A stretch of 64,000 nt of DNA from Rhizobium rhizoryzae (GCF_011046895.1 NZ_CP049250.1:1524501-1588500), one strand, 5' to 3'. Positions 16,023-25,395 are shown, numbered from the stretch's first letter. Translations and numbers: made by a program. The notes: generated from the sequence alone by a model not told the origin.

Positions 16023-17777
16023 CTAGTAGGGCTGAAGATGTATCAGTCGTGTTGAACTTGGCAGAAATGTCTCTGACCGTCCGACATAGATGATTGCCGC
16101 CTCCGACATTGTATTCAGGATTGCAAGGAGTTCGGACTGGGTTTCCGTTTCCAGTGCCTCGAACGCATCATCAAGAACAATCCATCGCGGCTTGACCAGC
16201 AGAGCATTTGCGATGCGAAGGCGCATCTGATCATCTTCCTGCAGGACACGCTCCCATCTTTCGCGAGCCGACAACTTTTCCGTCAATCGGTGGAGGCCGA
16301 CTGCTTCAAGTGCATTGCCCATCGCGTCCGGCGTGTAGGTGGCGACCGGCATCGGGTAGGTGAGAACTTCCTCCAGAGTTGCGTCCGGGAAGAACCCCTT
16401 CTGCGGGACCAGGAGCATCGAGCCGGATTTCGGCAGGCGGATCGTTCCCTTGCCCCAGGGCCACAGCCCGGCAATCGCCTGGAACAAGAGGCGGCGGTTG
16501 GCTCGCGGATCGCCGTTCACCATGATCCGTTCACCGGGCAAGATCACATATTCTCCGTCGAGCCGCAGCCCACGGTCACCACCGGAGCTGTTGGGTCTTG
16601 GCGACAGGAGCAGATCCTTCAGGGTCAGTTGCTCCGCCTCATCCTCTTCAACAGTCAATGTTTCCGGTTCTGCATGCTCGTTGTCGAGATCGATCAACGC
16701 CCTTCGAAACACCGAAACGCGATAGAGAGCGGCTTTCCAGTCGGCAATCGGACGGAAGTTATCGATATACCAGCGCAGCGCCGTGTTGACCTGGTTGAAC
16801 GCACCGACCGCCATCATCAGACCGCCAAAGGAAAGGCCGCCACTGAAATAGACCGGTGCCGCAATCAGGATCGGTGCGATGGTGGTGAGCCAGCCGAACC
16901 CGGCAGAAACCCATGTCAGATTGGTATAGGCGAAGGCCAGCCGCCGGATGATGGCGAGAACTTCGCTGATGGCCTGCTGGATCCGCCGCCGCTCGCTGTC
17001 TTCGCCATTGGTCAGCGTAATCGCCAGCATGTTTTCGTTGGTCCGCATCATGGTGAAGCGCAGCTCGGCTTCCTGGGAGTAGCGCTGCGTGTTCAGTGTC
17101 GGCAGCTTGCGGCCAACATAGTTGCTGAGCATCGACGCAGAGCCCGCATAGAGTAGAGCTGCCCAGACCATATAGCCTGGAATGGCGATCTGCCGACCGT
17201 TGAAGGTGAAGGCGAAATCGGCCGAAAGCACCCAGAGGACACCGATGAAACTGGCCAGAAGGATGGTGGCGTTGACCAGCCCGATGGCAAGCGTCGTCGT
17301 CAGTTCCGCGAGATTGCGCGCATCCTCATGAAGCCGCTGATCCGGGTTGACCCCGATCTTGCCGAGGCTTGCCAGTCTCAGGGCCCTTCGCGGATGCATC
17401 CACTGATCGACGAGGTCTCGCGTCAATCCTTCGCGCATGAACAGTGCCGTCATCTGGTTCAGCCAGGCCTGGATGACGTTCAGCACAAGCAAAGAACCGG
17501 CGATGATGAAGAAGACCTTCAATTGCTCGAAAAAACCGTCGAGATCACGTTGCTCAAGCGCATTGTAGAACGGCGTGTTCCAGTAATTCAGACGGTATTG
17601 CGCATAGACAGTGGTCAGAATGATCGTCAGAAGTCCAACGATCAGCAAAAGCACCTTGTTTCTGACTTGAGACGACCAGAATGCGCCAGCCATCATTCTC
17701 AATTGGCCGCCAAATGTGAAGGGCGGGTAACCCGTATCCGGGTCTATCTGCGATGTTTTCGTCTCGATACTTGCCAT
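16023..17777 (-). CDS. SbmA/BacA-like ABC transporter with eroded ATPase domain
   Basis: 584 residues. The N-terminal ~350 form an SbmA/BacA-like membrane domain (helices near 40-58, 88-105, 160-185, 200-218, 295-330; the YWNTPFYNALEQRD segment after helix 1 is typical). Residues ~400-584 are shaped like a nucleotide-binding domain, but its motifs are degraded: the Walker A position reads NGDPRANRR (421-429, no GKS/T), the signature reads LQEDDQMRL in place of LSGGEQQR, and Walker B is WIVLDDAFEALE with no catalytic Glu. The YddA/ABCD-type architecture is clear; ATP-driven transport is doubtful. Peptide or modified-peptide uptake, as for BacA, is inference. Confidence 0.82.
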   Translation of the reverse strand: MASIETKTSQIDPDTGYPPFTFGGQLRMMAGAFWSSQVRNKVLLLIVGLLTIILTTVYAQYRLNYWNTPFYNALEQRDLDGFFEQLKVFFIIAGSLLVLNVIQAWLNQMTALFMREGLTRDLVDQWMHPRRALRLASLGKIGVNPDQRLHEDARNLAELTTTLAIGLVNATILLASFIGVLWVLSADFAFTFNGRQIAIPGYMVWAALLYAGSASMLSNYVGRKLPTLNTQRYSQEAELRFTMMRTNENMLAITLTNGEDSERRRIQQAISEVLAIIRRLAFAYTNLTWVSAGFGWLTTIAPILIAAPVYFSGGLSFGGLMMAVGAFNQVNTALRWYIDNFRPIADWKAALYRVSVFRRALIDLDNEHAEPETLTVEEDEAEQLTLKDLLLSPRPNSSGGDRGLRLDGEYVILPGERIMVNGDPRANRRLLFQAIAGLWPWGKGTIRLPKSGSMLLVPQKGFFPDATLEEVLTYPMPVATYTPDAMGNALEAVGLHRLTEKLSARERWERVLQEDDQMRLRIANALLVKPRWIVLDDAFEALETETQSELLAILNTMSEAAIIYVGRSETFLPSSTRLIHLQPY

Positions 17778-17854
17778 TACGCGGTCCGGGCAGAGGCTTC
17801 TGCTGCGCCTGTTATCGGGGGCTAAGTGTTAATTCTAAATCACCAAGCTTGCCG

Positions 17855-17877
17855 CTGACGGACCTCAAATCCGTCAG
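17855..17877 (-). terminator. Stem-loop downstream of the aminotransferase gene
   Basis: CTGACGGA, a 7-nt loop, then TCCGTCAG: a perfect 8-bp stem 100 bases after the aminotransferase stop. There is no T-run on the minus strand, so termination is only possible. Confidence 0.3.
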
Positions 17878-17976
17878 GGTTACCCAATATGCAAGGCGAG
17901 CGAAAAAAATGACCGCAACAGAGGGATGTTCCGGTCACATCAATTCCGCCTGAGCCGTAACGAAGGGCACAGGTGG

Positions 17977-19182
17977 TCAGGCGCCCAGATGCGCCCGTTC
18001 TTCGGCGGGCATGGCGGCCAGCCGCCCGGCAAGGTTTGCCATGCGGCGGACCGCTTCCTCCAGCACATCATCCGGAACGGTGAGTGAAATCCGGATGAAC
18101 CCTGCCGCCTGATGGCCGAAGGAAGAGCCTGGCATGACTGCCACCTGCTCCTTGCGCAACAGCTCCCAGGCATAGTCGGCGCCTCCAAGACCGGTGGCGG
18201 TAACATCCACCACCACAAACATGCCGCCTTCCGGCATCATGGGCTTCAGGAGGTTGCTGCCGGCCAGCGTCTTCTGAACGATCTCGGCACGGCGGCTGTA
18301 ATTGTCGCGCATGATGCCTGCCGTCTCGAAGGGGCGGGAGAGCGCCAGTGCAGTCATGTCAGAGATGAAGGGCTGCACGCCAAACAGCATGGTTTCCGAC
18401 ACGGGCAGAAGTTTCTCGCAGAACTCTTCCGGTCCCGCTGCCCAGCCGCTGCGGAAGCCCGGCGCCGCGTGGGATTTGGAAATCGAAGAGACGACGATGG
18501 TACGCTCTGCCAACTCCGGCATATCGAAAGGAGAGGCAAAAGCATCGCCGAAAATCAGCTGTTCATAAACCTCGTCGCACACGATCCAGAGGTCGTGCTT
18601 CTTGCAGATTGCGCCTATGGCCGCGATTTCCTGTCCGGTGAGGACGGCACCGGTCGGGTTGTGCGGCGTATTGAGAAGAAGGACGCGGGCTTCCGGCGTG
18701 ACTGCACGCTCCAGATCCTCAGCCTGCATGTGGAAGCGGTGCTCAGGCCGCAGGGGAACGGGGATGAGATGCGCACCCGTCGAGGCGATTACGCCTTCAT
18801 AGGTCGCATAGAGCGGGTCGCCGACCAGAACTCCATCACCAGCTTCTGCCAGTCCCATCATGACCGCGTAAAGTGCCGATTGTGTGCCCGGAAAGCAGAG
18901 GAAGTTCTTTTCGCTGACACCGGGTCGCCGCTTCGAATATTTCGCGATCAGGGCTTTCAGAACGGCAGGCTCGCCGCGTCCGTTCGAATAGCGGGTGCGG
19001 CCTGCATACATGGCTCGCGAGCATTCGGCGAGCAGATCTTCGTGCGGCGGCAGATCGGGTTCACCAATGGTGAGCTCAATGATGGGCTGCCCCTCCGCCT
19101 TCATGCGTCTGGCCGTGGCGTGCAGAGCCCAGCGGCCTGAGCCGAGATCCGCAAGACGATCGGTTATGGATGCATAGCGCAC
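17977..19182 (-). CDS. PLP-dependent aminotransferase, AruH-like (arginine:pyruvate type)
   Basis: Fold-type I aminotransferase of 401 residues. Features: TIGEPDLPPHEDLL, LLNTPHNPTGAVL, IVCDEVYEQLIFG, the Schiff-base Lys in SSISKSHAAPGFRSGW and the substrate-binding Arg in GFIRISL. The start is GTG 19182 (RYASITDRL...), 7 bases after GGAGG; the open frame continues to 19392 without family support. The N-terminal RY.....DRL and the YAT-YE-V and HDLW segments resemble AruH of Pseudomonas. It is divergent from a lysine/arginine/ornithine-type ABC transporter, which fits arginine transamination; substrate is inference. Aspartate/aromatic transamination is the alternative. Confidence 0.85.
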   Translation of the reverse strand: MRYASITDRLADLGSGRWALHATARRMKAEGQPIIELTIGEPDLPPHEDLLAECSRAMYAGRTRYSNGRGEPAVLKALIAKYSKRRPGVSEKNFLCFPGTQSALYAVMMGLAEAGDGVLVGDPLYATYEGVIASTGAHLIPVPLRPEHRFHMQAEDLERAVTPEARVLLLNTPHNPTGAVLTGQEIAAIGAICKKHDLWIVCDEVYEQLIFGDAFASPFDMPELAERTIVVSSISKSHAAPGFRSGWAAGPEEFCEKLLPVSETMLFGVQPFISDMTALALSRPFETAGIMRDNYSRRAEIVQKTLAGSNLLKPMMPEGGMFVVVDVTATGLGGADYAWELLRKEQVAVMPGSSFGHQAAGFIRISLTVPDDVLEEAVRRMANLAGRLAAMPAEERAHLGA

Positions 19183-19466
19183 GGAAAACCCTCCGTTGAA
19201 ATCGATGTGAGGCCGTTTAACCCGATCCTCCTGCCACGGCAATGCACCCATGCAAACTGTTGCGTCCCGGATACGGGGAACACACCCAGCAAAGTTCTGG
19301 ATACTCGCTTGCGAGCCGGGAGCGAGACTTTTAAGTGCTTGAGTAATTTTCGAACAAGTGCAAAAGTCAGTGCTTATTTGCAGCGCCAGCACTGCCTCAC
19401 AAGAAGAAATGCTGGGGGAAAATGGACAAGGTTGATCGGCAGATAAATGCCGACGGTGAAGGTAAC

Positions 19467-20240
19467 ATGACGGACAAGGCGCAAGCCATTGAAGTTCGCG
19501 ATCTGTACAAGCGTTTCGGCCCGCTGGAGGTTTTGAAGGGGGTTTCCCTCTCTGCCAGCCAAGGGGATGTGATTGCCCTGATCGGTGGGAGCGGATCAGG
19601 CAAATCGACCTTTCTCAGATGCATCAACATGCTGGAGCTGCCGACAGCCGGCAGCGTGACCATCCACGGCGAAACGATCGAGATGAAGCAGGACGGTCAT
19701 GGCGGGCTGATGCCGGCCAATCGCCGCCAGATCCAGCGCATCCGTACCAAGCTCGGCATGGTGTTCCAGAGCTTCAACCTCTGGCAGCATATGACAGTCC
19801 TGCAGAACGTCATCGAGGTCCCGGTGCATGTACTCGGTCAGCCGAAGGATCAGGCGATTGCCGTTGCAGAGACCCTGCTTCGTCGCGTGGGACTTTACGA
19901 AAAGCGCGATGCCTATCCGGCATTTCTGTCCGGCGGCCAGCAACAGCGTGCTGCCATTGCCCGTGCGCTGGCCATCCAGCCGCTGGTGATGCTGTTTGAC
20001 GAGCCGACCTCGGCGCTCGATCCTGAGCTGGTTGGCGAGGTGCTTTCCGTGATCGGCGATCTCGCCAGGGAGAACCGCACGATGATCCTGGTAACCCACG
20101 AAATGAAGTTTGCGCGACAGGTGGCAAGTCACGTCATCTATCTGCATGGCGGCGTTATCGAGGAGCAAGGCCCGCCAGAGGCTATCTTCGAAAACCCTCA
20201 ATCGGAGCGGCTGAAGAAGTTCATCAGCTCCATTCACTGA
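19467..20240 (+). CDS. Basic/polar amino acid ABC transporter ATPase
   Basis: HisP/GlnQ-family ATPase of 257 residues: Walker A GGSGSGKST, Q-loop MVFQSFNLW, signature LSGGQQQR, Walker B VMLFDEPTSALD and H-loop VTHEM. The 16-residue insertion around MKQDGHGGLMPANRRQ is typical of the HisP/OccP/NocP group for arginine, ornithine, histidine and opines. ATG 19467 is chosen with GAAGG 4 bases upstream; ATG 19422 (45 bases earlier) is possible. It is the first gene of the transporter operon and divergent from the AruH-like aminotransferase. Confidence 0.93.
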   Translation: MTDKAQAIEVRDLYKRFGPLEVLKGVSLSASQGDVIALIGGSGSGKSTFLRCINMLELPTAGSVTIHGETIEMKQDGHGGLMPANRRQIQRIRTKLGMVFQSFNLWQHMTVLQNVIEVPVHVLGQPKDQAIAVAETLLRRVGLYEKRDAYPAFLSGGQQQRAAIARALAIQPLVMLFDEPTSALDPELVGEVLSVIGDLARENRTMILVTHEMKFARQVASHVIYLHGGVIEEQGPPEAIFENPQSERLKKFISSIH

Positions 20241-20327
20241 GTAAGCATTTCCAGGAAAAGTGTCATTGCGGTTTTCCGTCCGGACATGCGTAAAAGCAAA
20301 ACCAGAAAAATCTCGAAAGGGGAAATC

Positions 20328-21110
20328 ATGAAAAACTTCGTTCGCACCACTGCCCTCGCGCTCTGCATGACAGCGGCAGCCTTTGCCTCGGCCTCCGCGC
20401 AGGAGGTCAAGGTTGGCGTCGATTCCGGTCCGTACCCGCCATTCAGCTCGCCGGATGCCAGCGGCAAGTGGGTTGGCTGGGAAATTGAAATCATGGATGC
20501 GCTGTGCGCCGAAGCCAAGCTGAAGTGTGTTCTGACGCCGCTCGCCTTCGATGGCCTCATTCCTGCGCTCACCTCGAAGAAGATCGACGCCATCATGAGC
20601 TCGATGTCGATCACCGACGAGCGCAAGAAGATGATCGATTTCTCCGATAAATATTACAACACGCCGACCGCCGTCATCGGTCCGAAGGGCGTGAAGTTCG
20701 AGCCGACGGCTGAAGGCCTCAAGGGCAAGATCATCGGCGTTCAGGTTTCGACCATCCATGCCGAATATGCCCAGAAGTATTTCGGCAAGGCAGTTTCCGA
20801 GATCAAGGAATACCAGACGCAGGACGAGGCCAATGCGGACCTCGCAGCCGGTCGCCTCGATGCGATCCAGGCCGACCTGATCACGCTCGACGCCTTCCTG
20901 AAGACAGATGCCGGCAAGGCCTGCTGCGAGCTGAAGGGTAACGTCAAGGACGATCCGGCTATCCTTGGCTCGGGTGTCGGCGTTGGTCTTCGCAAGGAAG
21001 ATACGGCCATGAAGGACAAGTTCAACGCAGCCATCAAGGCCATCCGTACGAACGGCACCTACGACACGATTTCGAAGAAGTATTTCGACTTCAACATCTA
21101 CGGCAAGTAA
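20328..21110 (+). CDS. Amino acid ABC transporter substrate-binding protein (arginine/ornithine type)
   Basis: 260-residue periplasmic SBP_bac_3 protein with a signal peptide (KNFVRTTALALCMTAAAFASASA-QE). VGVDSGPYPPFSSPDASGKWVGWEIEIMDALC is the ligand-binding start of the HisJ/ArgT group; MSSMSITDERKKMIDFSDKYY is the second signature. ATG 20328 has AAAGGGGA 5 bases upstream; the open frame to 20286 is rejected because it would bury the signal peptide. Second gene of the operon. A strong stem-loop after the stop should stabilise its message and reduce read-through to the permeases. Confidence 0.93.
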   Translation: MKNFVRTTALALCMTAAAFASASAQEVKVGVDSGPYPPFSSPDASGKWVGWEIEIMDALCAEAKLKCVLTPLAFDGLIPALTSKKIDAIMSSMSITDERKKMIDFSDKYYNTPTAVIGPKGVKFEPTAEGLKGKIIGVQVSTIHAEYAQKYFGKAVSEIKEYQTQDEANADLAAGRLDAIQADLITLDAFLKTDAGKACCELKGNVKDDPAILGSGVGVGLRKEDTAMKDKFNAAIKAIRTNGTYDTISKKYFDFNIYGK

Positions 21111-21126
21111 GCAGATCTTCTTTGTG

Positions 21127-21156
21127 GCCGGGTTCTTTCAGTTGAAGGAACCCGGC
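21127..21156 (+). terminator. Stem-loop between binding-protein and permease genes
   Basis: GCCGGGTTC and GAACCCGGC form a 9-bp perfect stem, extendable inside by TTCA/TGAA pairing, followed by TGTTTGCTT. The short T-run suggests a partial terminator or mRNA stabiliser, as is common after binding-protein genes. Confidence 0.7.
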
Positions 21157-21218
21157 TGTTTGCTTATTCTGGATTGAAACGTACTGTTTCAATAATCTAG
21201 CCCTGAAAGTCTTCTCCC

Positions 21219-21950
21219 ATGGGCGCAACAAGTTTTGACTTGAGCCTTTTGTCCTTATCTTCCCCCGGCTGGGGTGGCGTGCTGCTCATGGGCCTTTTGA
21301 TGTCCCTGCAGGTGGCCATCGGTGGCTATCTGCTCGGGCTTCTGATCGGTATCGGCGGCGCGGCGGGAAAGCTCTGGGGCGGCCCCATTCTGCGCGACCT
21401 TCTCGAGGTTTACACGACCGTTGTGCGCGGCGTGCCTGAACTCGTGCTGATCCTGATCCTGTATTATGCCGGCACCGATGCGGTGAACCAGCTGATGCAA
21501 CTTCTCGGGCTTCCCGCGGTCGACATCAGCGGGCTGACGGCGGGGATTTTCGTGATTGGCGTGGTACAGGGCGCCTATTCCACCGAAGTCCTGCGCGGTG
21601 CGATTCTTGCGGTGCCTCCGGGTCAGCTGGAGGCGGCGCGTGCCTATGGCATGTCGCCTCTGCTTTCGCTTCGTCGCATCACCTTTCCGGCCATGTTGCC
21701 CTATGCCATTCCGGGCCTTTCGAACCTCTGGCTGATTGCTACGAAGGATACGGCGCTGCTGGCGGTCGTCGGTTTTGCCGAATTGACGCTCGTGACGCGG
21801 CAGGCGGCTGGCACGACCAAGGCCTTCCTCACCTTCTTCCTTGCGGCGGGTGCGCTCTATCTCATGGTAACCCTGGTTTCCAACCTCATCATCGGGATCA
21901 TTGAAAAGCGGGCGCGTCGCGGTTTCGCGAGACCGGAAGGTGCCGCATGA
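21219..21950 (+). CDS. Amino acid ABC transporter permease, HisQ-like
   Basis: 243-residue inner-membrane permease of the HisMQ family, with about five hydrophobic segments. The EAA loop reads EAARAYGMSPLLSLRRITFPAMLPYAIPGL, the contact site for the ATPase, and VRGVPELVLILILYY is the usual segment after helix 2. It overlaps the following permease gene by ATGA, so both subunits are made together as a heterodimer. Confidence 0.93.
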   Translation: MGATSFDLSLLSLSSPGWGGVLLMGLLMSLQVAIGGYLLGLLIGIGGAAGKLWGGPILRDLLEVYTTVVRGVPELVLILILYYAGTDAVNQLMQLLGLPAVDISGLTAGIFVIGVVQGAYSTEVLRGAILAVPPGQLEAARAYGMSPLLSLRRITFPAMLPYAIPGLSNLWLIATKDTALLAVVGFAELTLVTRQAAGTTKAFLTFFLAAGALYLMVTLVSNLIIGIIEKRARRGFARPEGAA

Positions 21951-22759
21951 GCGAGGTAACCGCTATCCCCGCTTATCAGGCTCCCAAGGCGCGCAGCCTT
22001 TTCGAGCCGCATCGCATCTTCCTGATGGTCCTTTTTGCGATCATCCTGCTTTCCATGGCCTGGTTCATGCGCTGGGACTGGATTCCCAAATACCAGACGC
22101 GTCTGCTCTGGGGCATCTGGGAAACCATCGTCATGCTGTTTTCGACAGCGATTGCCGGGTTCATCCTCGCCGTGCCTCTGGGGCTCGTGCAAGTAACGGG
22201 ACCAAAGCCGCTGGCCTGGCTTGCGCGAGGGTTCTGTACGCTGATCCGTGGTACGCCGCTTCTGCTTCAGCTCTGGCTATTGTATTACGGCCTCGGTTCG
22301 CTGTTTGCGCAGTATCCGGAAATTCGTCAGTCCTTCCTCTGGCCTTATCTGCGACAGGCATGGCCCTACGGTTTCGCCGCCTTGACCATCTCCTTTGCGG
22401 CCTATGAAGGCGAGGTCATGCGTGGCGCCTTTGCAGGCGTGCCGAAAGGGGAGCTGGAAGCTGCCAAGGCCTATGGCATGGGGCGTTTCACCATGTTCCG
22501 CCGCATCTGGCTCCCGCGCGCGATCCAGCGGACGCTGCCGACGCTGACGGGCGAAACCGTGATCCAGCTGAAGTCGACGCCGCTGGTGGCAACCGTGACG
22601 GTGGTGGATGTCTACGCCGTGATTTCCAAGGTGCGGCAGGATACGTTCCTGACCTACGAGCCGCTTTTGCTGCTGGCCGCCATCTATCTCATCCTGACCG
22701 GCATTCTTGTTTTCTCATTCCGGCAGCTGGAGAAGCGAATCCCTAACCGCGGGGTTTGA
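21947..22759 (+). CDS. Amino acid ABC transporter permease, HisM-like
   Basis: 270 residues, partner of the preceding HisQ-like subunit. RGTPLLLQLWLLYYGL and the EAA loop LEAAKAYGMGRFTMFRRIWLPRAIQRTLPTL are clear. The N-terminal ~25 residues precede the first membrane helix, longer than in HisQ, as typical of HisM. It is the last gene of the operon and its 3' end overlaps the convergent MFS gene by 17 bases, with no terminator visible between them. Confidence 0.92.
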   Translation: MSEVTAIPAYQAPKARSLFEPHRIFLMVLFAIILLSMAWFMRWDWIPKYQTRLLWGIWETIVMLFSTAIAGFILAVPLGLVQVTGPKPLAWLARGFCTLIRGTPLLLQLWLLYYGLGSLFAQYPEIRQSFLWPYLRQAWPYGFAALTISFAAYEGEVMRGAFAGVPKGELEAAKAYGMGRFTMFRRIWLPRAIQRTLPTLTGETVIQLKSTPLVATVTVVDVYAVISKVRQDTFLTYEPLLLLAAIYLILTGILVFSFRQLEKRIPNRGV

Positions 22760-23924
22760 TCTTCAACATCGCCCAGGCTCCGAGGAAGGGGCCTGGCGCA
22801 AGGAAGGCAAAACACCATTGCCAGCTTCCAAGGAGCGAAGCGAGCTTTGGCATCAGCCAGATACTGACTACGGTCAGGGCAAAGCCGATACCCATCTGGA
22901 AGGACAGGGCGGTGCCGACAAGGTGCCGCTCGGATACTTCCGTGGCCGCTGCCGAAAACTGGGCACTGTCGCCGATGACTGTTATCCCCCAGATCAGCAC
23001 GACGATCATCAGCAGCCAGAAGGGGCCGTTGAACAGGAAGCCGACCAGAAGCGCACAAGCGCCAGAAGCCAGCATAAAGCCGGCCGTCGTTCTGGCACGC
23101 CCGAACCTGTCGGATAGAAGCCCGCCTGCAATGCAGCCGATGACGCCTACAGACAGAGCTGCAAAGGTTGCCAGTGATCCGGCACCCGCCGGACCAGTGG
23201 AAAAACCTGCCGGTGCCGCCTTGAGAAAAGCCAGTAGCCAGGCCCACAGGGCATAAAGCTCCCACATATGGCCGAGATAACCGGCGTTCACGAGCATCAA
23301 GTCGCGATTGCGGATGATCTGGCCAATCTGGCGCGGGTCAAAGATGGCCCGGGCAAAGGGGTATGGGCCTTCTTCTATCCTGAAAAGGAAGATCGCGGTG
23401 GCCACGCAGGCCGACAGCGAGGAGAAAAGGACCACCAGCTGCCAGTTCAACCCCGATGTGAGGCCACGAAACAGATGCGGCAGGGAGGAGCCTGCTGTTA
23501 GCGCTGCGATCACGAACCCTAATGCAAGACCTCGGCCCTGCTGAAACCATGTTGCAGCCAGTTTCATGGCGGGCGGATAGACCCCAGCAAGCGCAAATCC
23601 GGTGAGGAACCGGCAGACTATCGCGCCAGCAAAGCCCGGTTCCAGCAGCAATGCGGCATTAGCCAGCCCCGCCAGTGCGGCGGATGCGGCGGCCAGACGG
23701 TTCATCCGCACGATATCCGGCAAATTGACGAGGCTGGACAGAAGCGCGCCAGTCACGAAGCCGATCTGTACGCCATTGGTCAGCCACGCCGAGGAGCCTT
23801 GCGGGAAGGCGAGAGCTGCGCTCATCTCCGGTGCAATGGCCGTTGCCGAAAACCAGCTCGACAGGGACAGGACGACCGCAAGACATACCCATCCAAGGAA
23901 GCGCCAGCGATTTTCCTGCGCCAT
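22743..23924 (-). CDS. Major facilitator superfamily transporter
   Basis: 393 residues and about twelve hydrophobic segments. CRFLTGFALAGVYPPAMKLAATWF and GLLSDRFGRARTTAG are MFS loop motifs. ATG 23924 (AQENRWRFLGWV) begins just before the first helix; the longer frame to 24065 is an unsupported extension inside the upstream gene. The start lies 7 bases after the monooxygenase stop, so the two are one operon under the divergent XRE-cupin repressor. It may import the monooxygenase substrate or export its product (inference). Confidence 0.87.
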   Translation of the reverse strand: MAQENRWRFLGWVCLAVVLSLSSWFSATAIAPEMSAALAFPQGSSAWLTNGVQIGFVTGALLSSLVNLPDIVRMNRLAAASAALAGLANAALLLEPGFAGAIVCRFLTGFALAGVYPPAMKLAATWFQQGRGLALGFVIAALTAGSSLPHLFRGLTSGLNWQLVVLFSSLSACVATAIFLFRIEEGPYPFARAIFDPRQIGQIIRNRDLMLVNAGYLGHMWELYALWAWLLAFLKAAPAGFSTGPAGAGSLATFAALSVGVIGCIAGGLLSDRFGRARTTAGFMLASGACALLVGFLFNGPFWLLMIVVLIWGITVIGDSAQFSAAATEVSERHLVGTALSFQMGIGFALTVVSIWLMPKLASLLGSWQWCFAFLAPGPFLGAWAMLKIKPRG

Positions 23925-23931
23925 CTGCGTT

Positions 23932-25305
23932 TCAATCTCTTTGACGGAAGGAGGCTGCCGTGTGGCTTTCGGGTAGCCGAGCGTTTCCGAACAGCTTTTC
24001 GCGCAGCGTGCCTTCGCGATATCCGGTCTTGTAGACACCACGCTCCTGCAGGATCGGGATGACATAGGCTATGATGTCGTCGAAGCACTCCGGCACCACG
24101 GTGCGCGACAGGTTGAAGCCATCAATGCCTGCCTGTTGGCTCCACGCCATCAGCTGATCGGCAATCTCTTCCGCAGAGCCGACCATGGGCGGTTGGCGGC
24201 TTCCCAGCACCATCTGCTCCAGCAGCTTGCGCTTGGTCCATTGCGGTCCGGCGCTGCGGCTGACCGCTTCAACGTTCGAGACAATGGCGTTGCTCTTGCC
24301 CGTTTCGATGGGCTCGTCGAGATCGTATTTGGAGAAATCGATGCCTAGCGAGGCGCTGGCATGAACGAGAGCCGCTTCCGAACTCACATAGCGACGATAC
24401 TCCTCGAATTTCTCTTGCGCTTCCTTCGCTGTTCTGCCGGTGACGATGGTGGCCCCCATGAAGACCTTGATGTCTCCGGCGGAGCGGCCGAGTTCAACGG
24501 CTTTTGCCCTGATGTCATCGACGATGGCGCGAACGCCTTCCATCTTCTGGCCGTTGACGAACACGCATTCCGCATGGGTCGCGGCGAACTGTCGTCCGCG
24601 CGTGGAAGAGCCCGCCTGATAGAGCACCGGCGTGCGCTGCGGCGAGGGGCTGGAAAGATGCATGGCGTTAAGACGGTACTGCTTCCCCTCATGCCGGATG
24701 GCACGAACCTTTGCCGGATCGGCGTATAGGTGGTTCTCACGGTCGAAGCGCACGGCATTATCCGCCCAGCTTTCTTCCCACAGGCGATAGACCACCTGCA
24801 TATATTCATCCGCCAGATCGTAACGGTCGTCATGGGCGGCCTGCTGGTCCAGCCCGATGGCTTTCGCGGCGCTATCGAGATAGCCGGTCACGATGTTCCA
24901 GCCGATCCGCCCGCCCGTGAGGTGATCGAGCGTGGACATGCGGCGGGCAAACAGGAAGGGCGCGTCATAGGTGAGGTTTGCAGTCACCCCGAAGGCCAGA
25001 TGCTTCGTCACCGCAGCCATGGCAGGCACCAAGAGAAGCGGATCGTTGACCGGCACCTGCGCGGCCCCTTTGAGGGCAGCATCGGCATTGCCACCGTAGA
25101 CATCGTTGACGCCCACCACATCGGCCAGGAAGATCCCGTCGAACAGCCCTTCCTCCAGCCGTCGGGCATAGTCCATCCAGTAGGAGATCTCGTTGAAGCG
25201 ATGCGACTGATCGCGCGGATGCGCCCAAAGACCTTGCTGGATATGCCCGACACAGTTCATATCGAACGCGTTGAAGCGAATTTCCTGTTTCGTTCGATCT
25301 GCCAT
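23932..25305 (-). CDS. LLM-class flavin-dependent monooxygenase (NtaA/SnaA/DszA type)
   Basis: 457-residue luciferase-like monooxygenase using FMNH2 supplied by a separate reductase. RFNAFDMNCVGHIQQGLWAHP near the start, FLADVVGVNDVYGG, LDHLTGGRIGWNIVTGYLDSAAKAIG, QAGSSTRGRQFAATHAECVF and the C-terminal GSAEEIADQL...GIDGFNL are characteristic of the NTA/EDTA/dibenzothiophene-sulfone group. ATG 25305 is preceded by AGAGGG. No flavin reductase is nearby. The actual substrate (an organosulfur compound or aminopolycarboxylate) cannot be told from sequence. Confidence 0.9.
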   Translation of the reverse strand: MADRTKQEIRFNAFDMNCVGHIQQGLWAHPRDQSHRFNEISYWMDYARRLEEGLFDGIFLADVVGVNDVYGGNADAALKGAAQVPVNDPLLLVPAMAAVTKHLAFGVTANLTYDAPFLFARRMSTLDHLTGGRIGWNIVTGYLDSAAKAIGLDQQAAHDDRYDLADEYMQVVYRLWEESWADNAVRFDRENHLYADPAKVRAIRHEGKQYRLNAMHLSSPSPQRTPVLYQAGSSTRGRQFAATHAECVFVNGQKMEGVRAIVDDIRAKAVELGRSAGDIKVFMGATIVTGRTAKEAQEKFEEYRRYVSSEAALVHASASLGIDFSKYDLDEPIETGKSNAIVSNVEAVSRSAGPQWTKRKLLEQMVLGSRQPPMVGSAEEIADQLMAWSQQAGIDGFNLSRTVVPECFDDIIAYVIPILQERGVYKTGYREGTLREKLFGNARLPESHTAASFRQRD

Positions 25306-25355
25306 GGTTCCCTCTGGTGCCGTTTACGGTCGGCCGAGTGTTTCTTATAGATTTC

Positions 25356-25381
25356 ATTTCGTCTACTATAGGAGACGAAAT
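25356..25381. promoter_or_regulatory. Perfect inverted-repeat operator between monooxygenase and XRE genes
   Basis: ATTTCGTCT, 8 bases (ACTATAGG), AGACGAAAT: a perfect 9-bp inverted repeat. It ends 14 bases before the XRE gene start and overlaps TATAG-type -10 sequences of the divergent promoters. Binding by the XRE-cupin protein is the obvious proposal. Confidence 0.7.
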
Positions 25382-25395
25382 TTGAGGATTGCAAG

